Positions 22,401 to 35,200 of a stretch of DNA of 64,000 nt are shown here, one piece after another. Positions within the stretch are counted from its first letter, which is position 1, and the number at the start of each line of letters is the position of its first letter. This stretch comes from Fistularia commersonii. Taxonomy: Eukaryota; Chordata; Actinopteri; Syngnathiformes; Fistulariidae. The DNA lies in NCBI GenBank assembly GCA_037954325.1, contig JBBMNZ010000001.1, forward strand, positions 22,301,258-22,365,257, given 5' to 3'. Both the position numbers and the translations under genes were made by a program. The notes under the pieces are model-generated. The model did not search any database and was not told where the DNA came from. It saw only the letters and a list, made by a program, of their open reading frames with translations.

Positions 22401-25400
22401 TACATCACATGATCTGTAAGTTAATCACGGTCTTATCACTTTTCAGCCAAAGCCCCAGGGCTACATGATGCCCCCTCCACAAATGCATTACAATGGACAT
22501 TTCACTGAGCCTTACACGTCATCACAAGGTAACCCCTGAAGGAAGACTTGCAATTGTAAACAGACGCCATGAAATAGCATTAGATGCAATGAAACTTGTG
22601 TTTTCTTTGATTTCTAGCTGTATGCTCAATATTTAAAAGATCATCCTGTTCAACTGGTTTTGTTCTTGTGCTCTTTCACAGACAACCTTTATATGAATAG
22701 TCAGAATGGATATTATTACCACTCCCAAACCAGCTTGGATTGCCCCCCATTGGAGTACAGCAGTGGGGGGCGTTTACGTAATGGCAGTGTATACAGCGCC
22801 CACAGCACCAGCTCTCTAACAAATCCCCAACACTATCTCCAGCCTTCGCCAATGTCTTCCAATCCTTCGATCACCAGTGATATCACCAGGCCGGACTATG
22901 TTCCCTCGCATCGTCATAGTGCTCTCATCCCACCTTCCTATAGAGCCACTCCTGATTATGAGACAGTTATGCGTCAAAAGAACCGAGGGGGTGGAATGGT
23001 TTTGTCTCAAGAGCACCGGCAGAGCCATTCCATGAGGAACTTAAACATCGGAAACTCGTACGCCTACAGCAGGCCTGACCCGCTCGTTTATAGTCAGCCA
23101 GAGATAAGGGGGGAGCACGGTGGAGCAGCACAACACCATCACTATCCCTTTAATTTGGGCTCCAGCTTCCATAGCCCATCTCCTTACCCTTATCCTACTG
23201 AAAGGAGGCCTGTGGTGGGGGCGGTCAGTGTCCCAGAGCTCACGAATGTCCAGTTGCAGCAGGCCCAGGAGTATCCAGTCCCAAACATAATGAGAACACA
23301 CGTGTACCGGCCCCCGCCACCTTACCCGTATGCCCATCCCAGGCCTGCTAACAGCACACCTGACCTTTCACGTCACCTGTATGTCAGCAGTAGCAACCCG
23401 GACCTGATCATCACTCGCCGTGTGCATCATTCAGTCCAGACTTTCCAGGAGGACAGCTTGCCTGTGGCTCACTCCTTACAGGAGGTGTCTGAACCTCTTT
23501 TCAGTGGAGCTCCACATAGACACCCACAGCTTGCGCAGAAGCGTAATTCAATTGAGATTGCCGGACTGGCACATAGTCTTGAGGGGATGAGGTTTAAAGA
23601 GCGAACCATATCTTCTCCGGCTGAAGCAGCTACCCCACCACCCGTCATACACGGAGGCACCTCTCAGGGGTCCCAGCTCAATGTTTTCCTGGAACGTGCC
23701 AAAACTGAGGACAAAGATGATGTGAAGGAGGATGTTCACTATGGACACAAGAAATCGCTTTCTGATGCCACAATGCTGGTTCACAGTAGTGGTGAAGAAG
23801 AAGAATATGAGGATGATGCTGGACGTCATACACCACTTTCTCAAGATGCAATTGCATCAGTTGTGCCTGAGCAGCAGCCACAGCAGCACCATGCCTTTAC
23901 ATCTCTTTCAGCGCTGTCACATCAGCAGCAGACTCCTGTTGAGCCTCCTCCTGCATACCCAATAGGCTCCTCTCTAGATCCCTCTTTAACTGGCTCTTTG
24001 GCTTACAAAGTTCACTCCCTAATACATGAAAATGAGCCTCTTTACCTCCTGTCAGATATCCGACAGCCAAGGATCATGCCCTCCGTTTCAGAGGGAGACC
24101 TGAGTGGTCAGGCCAAGCAAAAGGCTAAAAAGGACTTCAAGAAGAGGCCTGTTTCTGATGTCCCACCTGGGAAGAAAACAGTTGAAGGTTTACCCCCTCT
24201 GGTAAGTCTTGTACCTAAATCTCATACTCACTGTAGCATGATCGTGGTTCTATAATTCCCTCCAGCCGATAATGTTTCACGTGACATCTGCAGTAATATT
24301 AAATTTGGATGTCATGTTTTAGAGAGATAGTGTGGAGGTGTTTGAGAGCATACTAGAGAAGTGCGCGCGATGGATTAGCCATTGTGGTCATTGTTGAATA
24401 AAAATATTGTTTCCAATATGAGTCGTTGCAGAGATGCATTTTAACACAAAAAAGTCATACACTAATGTCTCTCTCTCTAACACTTGTACAAGGAACAGTC
24501 ATTGCCGATTTGATGTACTTAATTTGACAAGTTAATGAAACTAGCATTTGCTGGAATAGATTGTACAGAGATTTAAATCCCGTCAAGCGTTTTTACTTTT
24601 GTATTCATTTTGAAAGCCAAAGCGGTGGCTCACCAACCAGGCCCGAATAATACAGACACATTGAAAGAATGTTGACGGCCAATCTTGGCAAACTGGATAG
24701 GTGACATTCTTTCAGAGAGGACACCTTGTAATGGCTGCGCTGTCCCTCCCCCGTTGTCAACTTTCTCTCCGTCACTAAGCTTTCAGTACTTTTACCCTTG
24801 AAGTATCTCTTTCTCCGTCTACTCTGCTATACCAGGGCATGAAGAAAGGGGGAAGGTCAGAGGGGAAGAAGATGGGCCCTCTGAAGATGGCCCATCTTAA
24901 TGGGCTGTCAGTGTCCAGACAGCTAATGCACAACGAGTTGAAGGATGAGCCAGAGAGAGCGTCCAATGACGAGAGGGTAGGGTGCTTCAGTTTCTTGTTT
25001 TGCCTGTTTTTTACCTTGAAAGATAAGGGCTTGTAAGGTAAATAAAAACAATGCTTCGGTGAGCTCCTCTATTCAATCTGAAATGTTTTTCATCTGAATA
25101 AAGAAAGGTGTGAATGAACTGTGATCAAACGAATCAATCATGGTATAACTATTACTGTTTTCTTTTGCCGAACACCCCAATCGTACTCGTTTGGTTGCCC
25201 AGAAACAGAGGTTTGGAGTGATACAGTTTTGCTCATATGCAGTTTTCGTAGATGGAACACAATCTGAACCTATGAGCTGACGCGCCTAACTTAAAAAAAA
25301 CAAAAAACAAAGATCAGCTGTTTCAACATGCACTCAAATTCTCTTTCATTGTTCCAAGTTTTTTATTTGTATGTCGCATACAAACAAGACATGACAACCC

Positions 25401-27619
25401 CAATCATTAGACATCTATACTTTCCACATAAATTTACTGCAGTAAAAATGTTGCTTTTGAATAATTAAGTTATTGACAGAAAAATCTCACAGCGTTTCTC
25501 TGTGCTTCAGCATTTAGTTGACAACCTGTGTATTGTGTATCGTATTGTAAAGAACAGTTTCAAGAATGCCATCATGCAATCAAAAGGTTGTCTGTATCCT
25601 ACTGTAACAGGTGTACACAATCACTGTTTACGGTTCACTTTGTCCTTAAGTGCTGAGCACAATATTACTGCAGGGAAATCAAAGTAATTGAACATTTCCT
25701 TTCCCTTTTACTGTTTTGTGTCATGGCTGATCCAGAACAAATATAGGGATATGAGATGCTACACCACACAGCTGTCACCTGACCTCTTTTGAGGCAGTGA
25801 TATGGTAACTCTTGCCTTGTTGATCTGTATTTCAGTGTAAAGTGCTGGAGCAGCATATGGAAAGGGGCGAGCTGTTGAAGGAATACGAGAGTATCCCAAA
25901 GCGTCGCCCATCAGGGGAATGCACCACCGCCCAGCTGCCCGAGAGTGGAGACAAGAACCGTTTCCAAGATGTCCTGCCTTATGATGACACCCGCGTGGAG
26001 CTTGTTCCCACAAAAGAGAACAACACAGGCTACATCAATGCATCGCACGTTAAAGTAAGTTCGACTATCGCCTTATTAACCATTTTTCTTCACGTTAAAA
26101 GCAAAGACCCCCCTCCCCCCCAAAAAAGGGTGTCTTCATGAAGAAATTACCCCAAATCATCCATGAGATTGGCAAGAAATTAGCTCAATTATCTCTTCTT
26201 GAGTGATAATTTCAAAAGATCAACTTTGTGTTCACAGATAATTGTAGGTGGACAGGAGTGGAGCTACATCGCCACGCAGGGTCCGCTTTCCAATACATGC
26301 CAGGACTTCTGGCAGATGGTGTGGGAACAGGGGGTCTCCATCATTGCTATGGTCACTGCTGAAGAGGTGAGTGGATGTCTAAAGACTCATTAAAATAAAT
26401 GAATGAATGAATGAATAAATAAATAAATAAAATAATCTGTGTTGATTCCCGTGTGTCACTCGTTATTCCAGGAGAGTGGCAGAGAAAAGAGTTTCCGATA
26501 CTGGCCCCGTCTCGGATCACGGCATAACACGGTAACGTACGGGCGCTTTAAGATAACCACGCGGTTCCGCACAGAGTCCGGCTGCTACGCCACCACCGGG
26601 CTGAAAATAAAACACCTGCTGACCGGTCAAGAAAGAACTGTATGGCACCTGCAGTACACAGACTGGCCCGACCACGGCTGCCCGGAGGACTTCAAGGGCT
26701 TTCTCAGTGAGTTGGACCTCAGGCTTCACCTGACACCACTTATTTCACAGCACAAAATGTAGCCTGCTATTAAACATACCCTGACAATTTATTTAAGGAT
26801 CATTATGTAAAATTCTGTCATCAAGAGCAATATAATTACTCTGAGGAAATATTCAAAGCACTAGTCATTTTTGTACGTTAAGTTCCAAATTGAATCACTG
26901 AAAAATGTATTTTTTAACTGGTGAATTGTCTGTAAAAACACAGCTGAAAAAGAAAGGTATCACTTCAGTGCCACATCATATAAAATTACATGTAAGCCTG
27001 AACTTGATTATCCTTCTTATTATTTCTTTGCCTAACGTTATCAGTCAGCCACTTTCCCTACTCCGAATAAAACATTTCACCCCCTGACATAAAGGTATAT
27101 CAATAGTAGTGTCCAGCAGGGTACCTGACTTTTTTTGATTTTTTGATCTGTTAGGTTTCTTTGCCAAGTTTTGGTACTCTTGCCGTTATGGACTGGCTTA
27201 CCTCTATGTTGTGCTTTAATCCAAAGCTTACCTGGAAGAAATTCAGTCAGTGCGGAGACACACGAACAGCATTAGTGACCCAAAGACGACCGTTCCACCT
27301 GTCCTCGTCCACTGCAGTGCCGGGGTGGGACGGACCGGAGTGGTCATCCTCTCTGAGGTCATGATAGCCTGTCTGGAGCACAATGAGGTCATCCTGTTTT
27401 AAATTGCTGAAGTTGTTCACTCACTGTATCTCATTCCACTCTTTTTCTGTGAAAGATGGTGTACTCACAATTGAAGTGTGTGTCTTTCAGATGTTGGACG
27501 TCAGAACCGTCCTGTCAAAGCTGCGCGATCAGAGGATGTTGATGGTTCAGACCTTGTCCCAGTACACCTTCATCTACAAGGTCCTCATCCAGTACCTCCG
27601 CAACTCCAGGCTCATCTGA
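16238..27619 (+). CDS. ptpn21: ptpn21 (FERM-domain protein tyrosine phosphatase, PTPD1)
   Basis: Cytosolic/cortical tyrosine phosphatase that associates with actin and activates Src-family signalling (family knowledge). Coding exons: 16238-16417, 17448-17617, 17784-17881, 19027-19094, 19193-19263, 20005-20092, 20256-20344, 20788-20875, 21171-21250, 22235-22295, 22447-22528, 22682-24201, 24836-24976, 25836-26054, 26238-26366, 26472-26706, 27227-27387, 27491-27619. All phases agree: 3609 bases, 1202 residues, no stop (human 1174). Residues ~20-310 are the FERM domain, ~360-865 a Ser/Pro-rich linker, ~920-1195 the phosphatase with the WPD loop (DWPDHG) and active site HCSAGVGRTG (catalytic Cys ~1136, Arg ~1142). 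The start MPLPFGLKLKRTRRY matches human. It ends NSRLI, as in human (SSRLI). Confidence 0.97.
22682..24201 (+). CDS. ptpn21: ptpn21 giant linker exon
   Basis: A 1520-base exon encoding the low-complexity central linker. It preserves many short blocks of the human protein separated by divergent sequence: NGSVYSAHST, QPSPMSSNPSIT, PSHRHSA, YDYET-like PDYETVM, SHSMRNLNIG, YPYPTERRPVVGAVSVPEL, RPANSTPDLSRHLY, HHSVQTFQEDSLPVAHSLQ, YGHKKSLSDATML and KKRPVSD. The block structure suggests conserved phosphosites or docking motifs (inference). An acidic run (SGEEEEYEDD) and Gln-rich stretches are present. Confidence 0.95.
26394..26434 (+). repeat. (AATG)n/(AAAT)n microsatellite
   Basis: Short tetranucleotide tract in a ptpn21 intron, about 40 bp upstream of the next exon. 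Confidence 0.85.
27227..27387 (+). CDS. ptpn21: ptpn21 active-site exon
   Basis: Contains the PTP signature VHCSAGVGRTG (Cys nucleophile, P-loop Arg). The acceptor is AATCCAAAG at 27226; it is a weak polypyrimidine context but the only AG that keeps the frame between ...GFL and YLEEIQSVRRHTNS. The donor after CACAATGAG is GTCATC, also non-ideal. Confidence 0.9.
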
Positions 27620-30600
27620 GCCCGGCTCATCTCCATTCCCCCAGACCTGCCAACCTGTGCGCATCCTCAAGTAGCAGCTCTGCGTTTAGGCTTCATGATA
27701 AGCCCTCCCAGTTTGTCGCGCTACAGTGCACTCATCCCTGGTGCCATCAGGGGCGTTAGAAGTCAACGGACACGAGCAGCTTCTAGAAAAGGAAAATAGT
27801 CAGATGAGAAATTGGACCAATCAGGCTTCCTCATTCATTAACCAAGAGCCACAAATCAGCAACAGTGCCATGTTGACTTTGTCTTTCAATCCTCACCACC
27901 CCACTGCTTTTCTGTGACTCTTGCCTCAGTTCCTTGGCAAAGGGGGACCAGAGAGAGTGGGTAAGTGGTATAATGTTATTCTTTGCATAACCTCATGTTT
28001 ATGTTTGTAAGCCCTGTCGCATGGCAACTATGCAACTTACTGCTGGTAATTTCAAGTATCGCTATCAAATCCACATGAGACGAATTAATGGCCCGAGCGA
28101 AAGGACCCAGAGCATGTTCGCAATTTTTGAAAAATACCAGCAATTAGCAGTGCTTAAAAAAAAACAAAACACACAGAGCAGCAGCAGCAGCAGCCATGAA
28201 ATATAAATGGCAGTACGCAACTTAAAAAGAACAAAAATAAAGTACAAGCTGCTCCACTTCAGACAAGTCTAGCTGTGTTTGGAGAGTGTCCCTGGAGTCC
28301 TCTCTGGTCTCCTGACACACAGATGCAATCTTGACCTGGTCCTGCCTGGCAGCTTCCAGAGGAAGAGTTGGGGGTACAATGGGTTCCCATTAGACTCCTT
28401 CAGAAGGCTTATTGAAGTGAACTACTGTTTCATGAGTTCCTACAATATTTATTTAAGGAACATCAGGCTGTTTTATCTATTTGGACAAAACGTTTAGAGC
28501 GTTACTGTTCTGCCTCCTGCTCAGTGTTCAGGTGTGTCAGAGTAATATCAGGCTTCCAGGATAATTTATAATCATCCCAAATTTTCAATGGCACCAGGTG
28601 GCTACGCAATTCCTTTGTTCCAGGTTAGCAGGTCTGCATTCCCTCAATACTCACCGGCCTACCGGAGACATGGACAGTGGACTTTCAGGTTTGTGCCAAA
28701 ATGCCGGAGACAAGGTGCGGCCGTTTAGTCTGGTCGGGGTGGGGGTGCTCCTGTGGGTGTTAGACGGACCCTGCGCTGGCCGAGCATCAAATCAAGCCAG
28801 GCCGGTGGAAAGACGGCCCCTGCGTAATTCTGGAGCATGAAGATTTGGGAACTGACTCCAAACAGTATTATTTGTATTATTTACATTTATTTTTGCTTAA
28901 TGAAGCCCAGCACTTTCACAGTACTTTGCTGTACATAATGAACCAATGTTATGCTGCATTTAAACAATCTATTAAGATTATATATCAGAGAAGATGATGT
29001 ATTTTCATAAGACTAAGGTGACTTTTTTTTTTTCAAGTTGATTGGATTTTAGTGGTGGCTTAAAGAACCAGAAAATGTGTGAAATTGTCTGAAATGAAGG
29101 TGTTAATAGAGTTCAAATGTTTAAGATTTTAGATTTTTTGGTTTGACCTCATGAGGTTCTACCTTAAGTTTACATGCAGACAATATCCTTTACACTGAAA
29201 CTAGTGAGTCACCTGTTCTCCCTTCACGTACATCTGCTAAATGCTGCCCACTCAGCAAACATCACACAGGACAAGAATGAGGGTCCTACACAAATCTGAG
29301 TCACATCTGTGTGTATCCTGATCCTCCTCACAAGATTGATGGGTGACAAACACGGGATTGTTGTGGAGGAGGAATTTATCCCTCAGGTTTAAAAATCATT
29401 TTGGGTGGATGAATAAAGAAGACTGGAGGGTTTTAGTTTGAGAGGGAAGCAAATTGACCGTAGAAACTCATAATTTTTTAAAATGCAACCTGTTGAATAG
29501 CTGAGGGATGTGATTTAGCAAAGAATCATACAGCAATTTTTTTCTAGAATTCCCTAACCTTTAATAAGAAAAGTCAGCTTTTCATTCTGTCCTTGTGTGA
29601 ATGTGTCCACAATAACAAAGCGGAATGTGAGGAATTCTTAAGTGAGAACTGACTGGAAATGTGGAAATCTACAAAACAGGTGGACATTTTTCCGATTTCT
29701 TAAAAGTAGCAAAACAGAACTGACGACTTTAGGTATAAATGTGCCAAACGTGTCGGAATAGTTGTCAAATTTTGTTTATAGTGCTCCAATTCACAAGTCC
29801 TATCAGGACACCAGACTAAAAGTTAAAAATTTAGAAAAGCGGAAAAAATAGTTGCCATTGACCTCAAAATATTGAAATATACTTATCAATGTAATTCTGG
29901 GATCAACCCAAATATTTCATTTTGGTAAAATTCAATTGGAGATGCTTGATAGGATCATTGGTCGCCGACACAAAACAGCAAACCTCTCAGCATCTGGAGA
30001 TACAGAAATGTTTTTTCCTCACAACTTAGTTATTCCCCTCGTGAGTTTGCAGCTCGCAGCAGGGATACGTACCCAAATGCTCAATCGGTCTCGGGTGCAG
30101 GGCCCGTTTGCGTGGAGCAAGTTGTAAGAACCTCTCCAGGGAAATTAGGTCACTTGACATGATTCACATGGAGGCGCCAGCTCTGAGCGGTGCGCATGTG
30201 TTCACGCCACCTCAGGAGGCCGCAGTGCCGGTGAGGGAAAAGCCGGCTCCAGTTTCATCCCGCTGGCTGCCACCTTGGTCAGAAAAGTCCCTCTGCGCTG
30301 ACACTACAGTTACAAACTATTAATGACCACTTGCAGTCGCATTTAAACAGAGGCTCTCGGCAGGTTAGGTCCATTTCCTGCTACCGACACAGGTTGTCCT
30401 CAGAGCTCGGTTGTCGGGGTCACCGAGTCAGAGGGGACGGTGACAAAGAGCAGGACATCTTTTCTTTGGTGATTCATTTGCTTTTCCTGATTGTTTTCAT
30501 TGATTAGTTTTGCTTTTAAGGTACAAAGGCAGATGAAACAGGATGAGAGTTTGAACTGGATATTTTTTTAAAGCCCTTTTTCATTTGCTTTGGATTTTCA

Positions 30601-30830
30601 AATGCTGATTGAGTCTTAGATTTTTTTTGGCAACTTAGAAGTGTTTTTTGTCCATGTATCGGTTTGTTGTTGATAATGTACACAATGTAAGGTTCTTGGA
30701 AGGAACATCGGTTATTGTACAAACCCTGTATAAACTGTATCTATTGTGCAAAATGGGTTTTACTGCTGTAAAAAAAGTGTAGAAAACCTTTTTTGACAAG
30801 AATAAATATTTGTAAATATTTTTTCCTCCC
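27620..30830 (+). promoter_or_regulatory. ptpn21: ptpn21 3'UTR with poly(A) signal
   Basis: No coding content after the stop at 27617-27619. The last strong hexamer before the next gene is AATAAA at 30801-30806, followed by TGTAAATA (a Pumilio-type element) and a T-rich stretch at about 30817-30826. Weaker hexamers occur near 28.23 and 29.41 kb. A roughly 3.2-kb 3'UTR is inferred; its real end needs transcript data. Confidence 0.5.
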
Positions 30831-31919
30831 ACAGCCACAGCATCTTCACTGGTTAATTTAACAAATCAAAAGCCGTGATCCAAACCAATGAAAGAGATTT
30901 TTTGAATATCTTTTATGACACATTCAGAGTGAAGTGAACATGAGGCAGAGGCGTACATAAAAAGGGTATAAAAAAAACAACAACATGACATTTCCTTCGA
31001 AGCAGGTGAAACTTGAGAGTCACAAATAAATAATAGATCGTAAATCACTTAACGGTCAGGGAGCTGTTTCAGTCGACGGATTCATATTAATGAACAGTGT
31101 CCTTCAAATTATTAAATTCCTCTCCTTTTCAGGTGTAGTGTCTACCTTATTGGAACAGAAATGGTCAAAGCATCTTAAAAGGGAATTAAAGAAGAAAAAT
31201 AGAAAGTCAAATTAGTTTGTATTCTCTGATATATTAAACAGGCAGAGGACTGAGGCTCTTTGTCTGACTGTTTTTTTTTTGGGGGGGGGCTGCTTTTCCC
31301 AAAGTGGATTCAAGAAATCTCCGTTAAATCTAGTATAACACAAATTTGTCCAGATTAATTTGTCCATGTATTTTGTGGCCCAACAGAGACGTGCTTCTGT
31401 TGTGATATCTGAGGATTGGGGCTCTGAAGACAACCTAATCACCTCAGAGATGATCAATGCCTGATACCTTGACTGGAAGACTGGTGATTCTTTACACAAT
31501 CAAAAGGAAAACGTGGCAAAATGGTGGATGACGTCTGCTGCTCAAGGCTGAAAGTGACAACTTCCAGTTTGGCGTGTGCCAACCAAAGCCAAAGAGACAA
31601 GAGAAACAACACACTTATAGACGTAACACTACCGGGATCTCTAGAGGTGTGATAAAGTAAAATAAAAAAACACAAAAATGTCTAACAGAAGTGTGTTTTA
31701 ACTTTTCTCTTAATTTTTTTTTCCCAAGTAAACTATATGCTTAATATAGTACAATATATAATAAACTAAATGCAAACTTGTAAAGAATTAAGGCTTTTTT
31801 CACTTAAAACATGATGAGGGATATTTCAAATTAAAAAAAAAAAAAAAAAGAAAATCCTCAGTCCAAAATCTATGAATCCATCCTAAACACTGCAGTTTAT
31901 AAAACTGGAAGGTTAAAAA
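30831..31919. other. Convergent intergenic/3'UTR gap between ptpn21 and fam98b
   Basis: AT-rich sequence with homopolymers, including T/G runs at about 31270-31290 and an A17 run at about 31833-31850. It must contain the fam98b 3'UTR (minus strand); no clear AATAAA for fam98b was seen. This is where the human-14q31-like and human-15q14-like gene blocks meet. Confidence 0.5.
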
Positions 31920-32219
31920 TCAATACCGGTATCGTCCTCGCTTCCCTCCGTGTCCACTGTGTTCTCCTTGGTTCCAGCCACTGCCACTCCAGCCTCCTCC
32001 TCTTCCTCCGCCCCCTCCCCAACCTCGGCCACCACCCACCCAGCCTCCTCTTCCATGTCCCCAGCCTCCTCCTCCTCCTCCTCCTCCTCCTCCTCCTTGA
32101 CCCCATCCGCCGCCCCGTCCTCCTCCATCTTTCCTCTCCTTCCAAGGGGGCATCTCGGGAGGCGGCACGTCCATCTCCCCGGGCCGTCCTCCTCGGTCCG
32201 GTACCCTCCCCATTTGGAC
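31920..32219 (-). CDS. fam98b: fam98b last exon (Gly-rich tail)
   Basis: Starts VQMGRVPDRGGRP, then PPPEMPPW, then about 65 residues of Gly with Trp and Arg, ending in RGRYRY and stop TGA (31922-31920). The Gly run is encoded by a (CTC)n/(GAG)n-like tract at 32065-32097, so its length may vary between individuals. RG/RGG-type tails of this family bind RNA (family inference). Confidence 0.92.
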   Translation of the reverse strand, partial: VQMGRVPDRGGRPGEMDVPPPEMPPWKERKDGGGRGGGWGQGGGGGGGGGGGWGHGRGGWVGGGRGWGGGGGRGGGWSGSGWNQGEHSGHGGKRGRYRY

Positions 32220-35200
32220 CTGGTCATAAACGAGAGGCTGTGTCGGCGGTTCCCCTCCGAAGATGCCAGATGAGAAGGGAAGGAACCTCGGTACCTTGTT
32301 GATGGCGCACGTTGTCTTCTCTCGGCTGGAGCCGCTGCTGGTCTTCACCACGTTGCAGATGTCCTCTCTGGCCGCCAGGAGCGCTGCCACGTCAACAGCA
32401 GACTGGGGCTTCAGAGCGTGCCTATGGGGCTGATAGGCCCGCGCCATGCGGTCCACCCTCACCTGGCGAAGCCCAGACGGACAGGAGGGAAATGAGCTGC
32501 TTCTTGAAGATGAATTATTTTGCCCAGGGGAGAAGACAAAGTGATGGAAGTCCTAAAATGATTCTACGAAACCCTAATTTAAGTCATCTGACTTTGCAAT
32601 GAAACCGTCAGATTTACAAAGAAGGGGTCTTTTCAGCTGCGTCTTTATGTTGCCGTGCGTGCACTAATTCCAACACATTCTTGCACCCACTGGAAGTGAA
32701 CAGTGGCGCAAACCGCCCACCAGAGATGGAAGGACTTTGTGATTGTGTTGAAGTTGAAAAACTGGCTGTAAAAATCAAACCCCCGGACTTAAAAAACAAA
32801 ACAAAAAAAAAACCATCAAAATCTCATCTCTACACATTAACACCTACTTGTAAAGATAAGTCATGTCCTGCTGGGAGTGTAGAAAACAAGCTGATCACTT
32901 ATTTGACATTTTGAAACATTATGAAACCGAAGTCGTTGACACAAACGCAGGTATTGGTATCTGCAGATCTACAGCAGGCAGGTTGATTCCCCGGTGAACC
33001 AGAAGGTGACGGGTGTGTGAACCTGCCTTGGCTCTATCTGACCATCCAAATGACTGAATGGTGACGTCCAGGCGCTTGATCAGCATCCGCCGCCGGCACT
33101 CGTACTCTGAGGAGAGGGCTGCGTTCATGTCGCGCAGCTTCTCCTTTGAAGCCAAACACAGCGTCAGGAGATTTCAGCCGAATATTTCACAACTTTACAA
33201 AATACCAGCTGTCATTGGGATGAGATACAGGGCGTCGGTGCAAACCACCGTGCCGCCTTTTCAAAGCATTGGTTTTGTTTAATAAAATCTCTGACACATT
33301 TGCTGGAACACAACTTTTCACTTGCAGGTTTTTACTTCCGATTTTCATCACCTACCCACTGCTCAGCGCTCAGGGGCTTCTTCAGAACTGGGTCTCCGAC
33401 TTTGCCATTTGGGAGACCTTTAAGTAGCTCAGTAACCTAAAACAACAACAACAACAAAAAAACACATCGGTGTGAGGCCCAACACATATGGATACATTTT
33501 CAAGTGACACACACTTGTCATTGGGAGAGAGGTAATTTTGAGGGACAAATATCTTTAACATCATTCAAAAGAATACACAGTTAAGAACTAAAGAGCTGGA
33601 GCCAAAGCAAGATGGTTGTCAGGGTTAATAATGATAAAGAGTTTTTTGCAAGATGATATAGTAATATTTTTTGTACCATAAAAAATGCAACATTACACAT
33701 GAGACGGTTATCAGCAGAGCCAGAATCAAACACACCCACCTTTTCTTGTATGTTACAGAAAACCTCTGCTGCATCCTGTCCTTCTAACTGCAGTGTGTTG
33801 CAGATGTTCAGCAGCTCCTGATGCTCCAAACTCCGGTCTCCTCTTTTTCCCCGCCGACTCCTCAGGATCTGAGCCGCCTGAAGCTCTGAGCTCAGGAATA
33901 CTGAGAGGAAAATGGAGCGTTCAGCATTAAAAATCCCCCGTGTCCCCCGCCGGCAAATGAGCTGGGCATGCTCGAGAACATACGGACAAACTTCAGGCGG
34001 TCCTTCTTATCTCCCTTGACGATTCCTGACACATCGTAGGGGCTACACAGGTCCTTCAGCAGACTGCTCATGTCCTCCTGCAGGCTGTCCACATCCTCTG
34101 TGGAGACACACACTGGCAAGTAAGGGGAAGTGAAGGGAGGAGCACCACATTTGGGAACAAAATAAAATAAAGTTAAATGACTTTCTTGTCGAAGAAGAAG
34201 CACAAGAAGAAGAGGAGGAGTGCGTGTTCGGAAGCAGAGAGAGAGGAAGAAAGGAAAGAGCCGGGGACTGAGAGTAGGGACTTTGAATATTGGGACTATG
34301 ACAGGAAAAGGTAGAGGGTTGGTCGACATGATGCAGAGAAGGAAGGTGGATATACTTTGTGTCCAGGAGACCAGGTGGGAAGGTAGTAAGGCTAGAAGCT
34401 TAGGAGCAGGCTATAAGTTGTACTATCATGGTAATGACAGGAAGAGAAATGGAGTTATCTTGAAGAAGGAGTTTGTTCGGAACGTCCTAGAGGTGAAAAG
34501 AATGTCAGATAGACTTATGAGTCTGAAACTGGAAATTGAAGGTGTGATGCTCAATGTTGTTAGTGGCTATGCCCCGCAGGTGGGATGTGAATCTGAAGAG
34601 AGAGAAGTTCTGGAATGAGTTAGATGAAGTGATGCAGAATATTCCCAGAAATGAGAGAGTGATAATTGGTGCAGACTTCAATGGACATGTTGGTGAAGGC
34701 AATAGAGGGGATGAAGAAGTGATGAGCAGATTTGGTATCCAGGATAGGAATGCAGAGGGACAGATGGTGGTAGATTTTGCAAAAAGGATGGAAATGGCTG
34801 TAGTGAACACCTTTTCCCAGAAAAAACAGGAACATAGGGTAACTTATAAGAGCGGAGGTAGGAGCACGCAGGTAGACTACATCTTGTATAGACGAGGTAA
34901 CCTGAAAGAGATCAGTGACTGCAAAGTAGTTGTAGGTGAGAGTGTAGCCAGACAGCATAGAATGGTGGTTTGTAGGATGACTCTGGTGACAAGGAAGATG
35001 AAGAGGACAAAGGCAGAGCAGAGGACAAAGTGGTGGAAGCTGAAAAGGGAGGAGTGTTGCATGATTTTCAGGAAGGAGTTGAGAAAGGGTCTAGGTGGTC
35101 AGGGTGAGCTTCCTGGAGTCCAGGGAGATTTGGCGAAAGGTAAAGATAGAGGTAGCAAAGGCAAAACAAAGAGCGTACGATGACTTGTATGCTCGGTTGG

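Noticed and set aside
22816..23881. Minus-strand open frames within the ptpn21 linker exon
   Set aside because: Shadows of the conserved plus-strand exon.
31897..32273. Overlapping open frames rich in Arg, Glu or Ser/Pro on both strands
   Set aside because: Alternative readings of the repetitive Gly-rich fam98b last exon.
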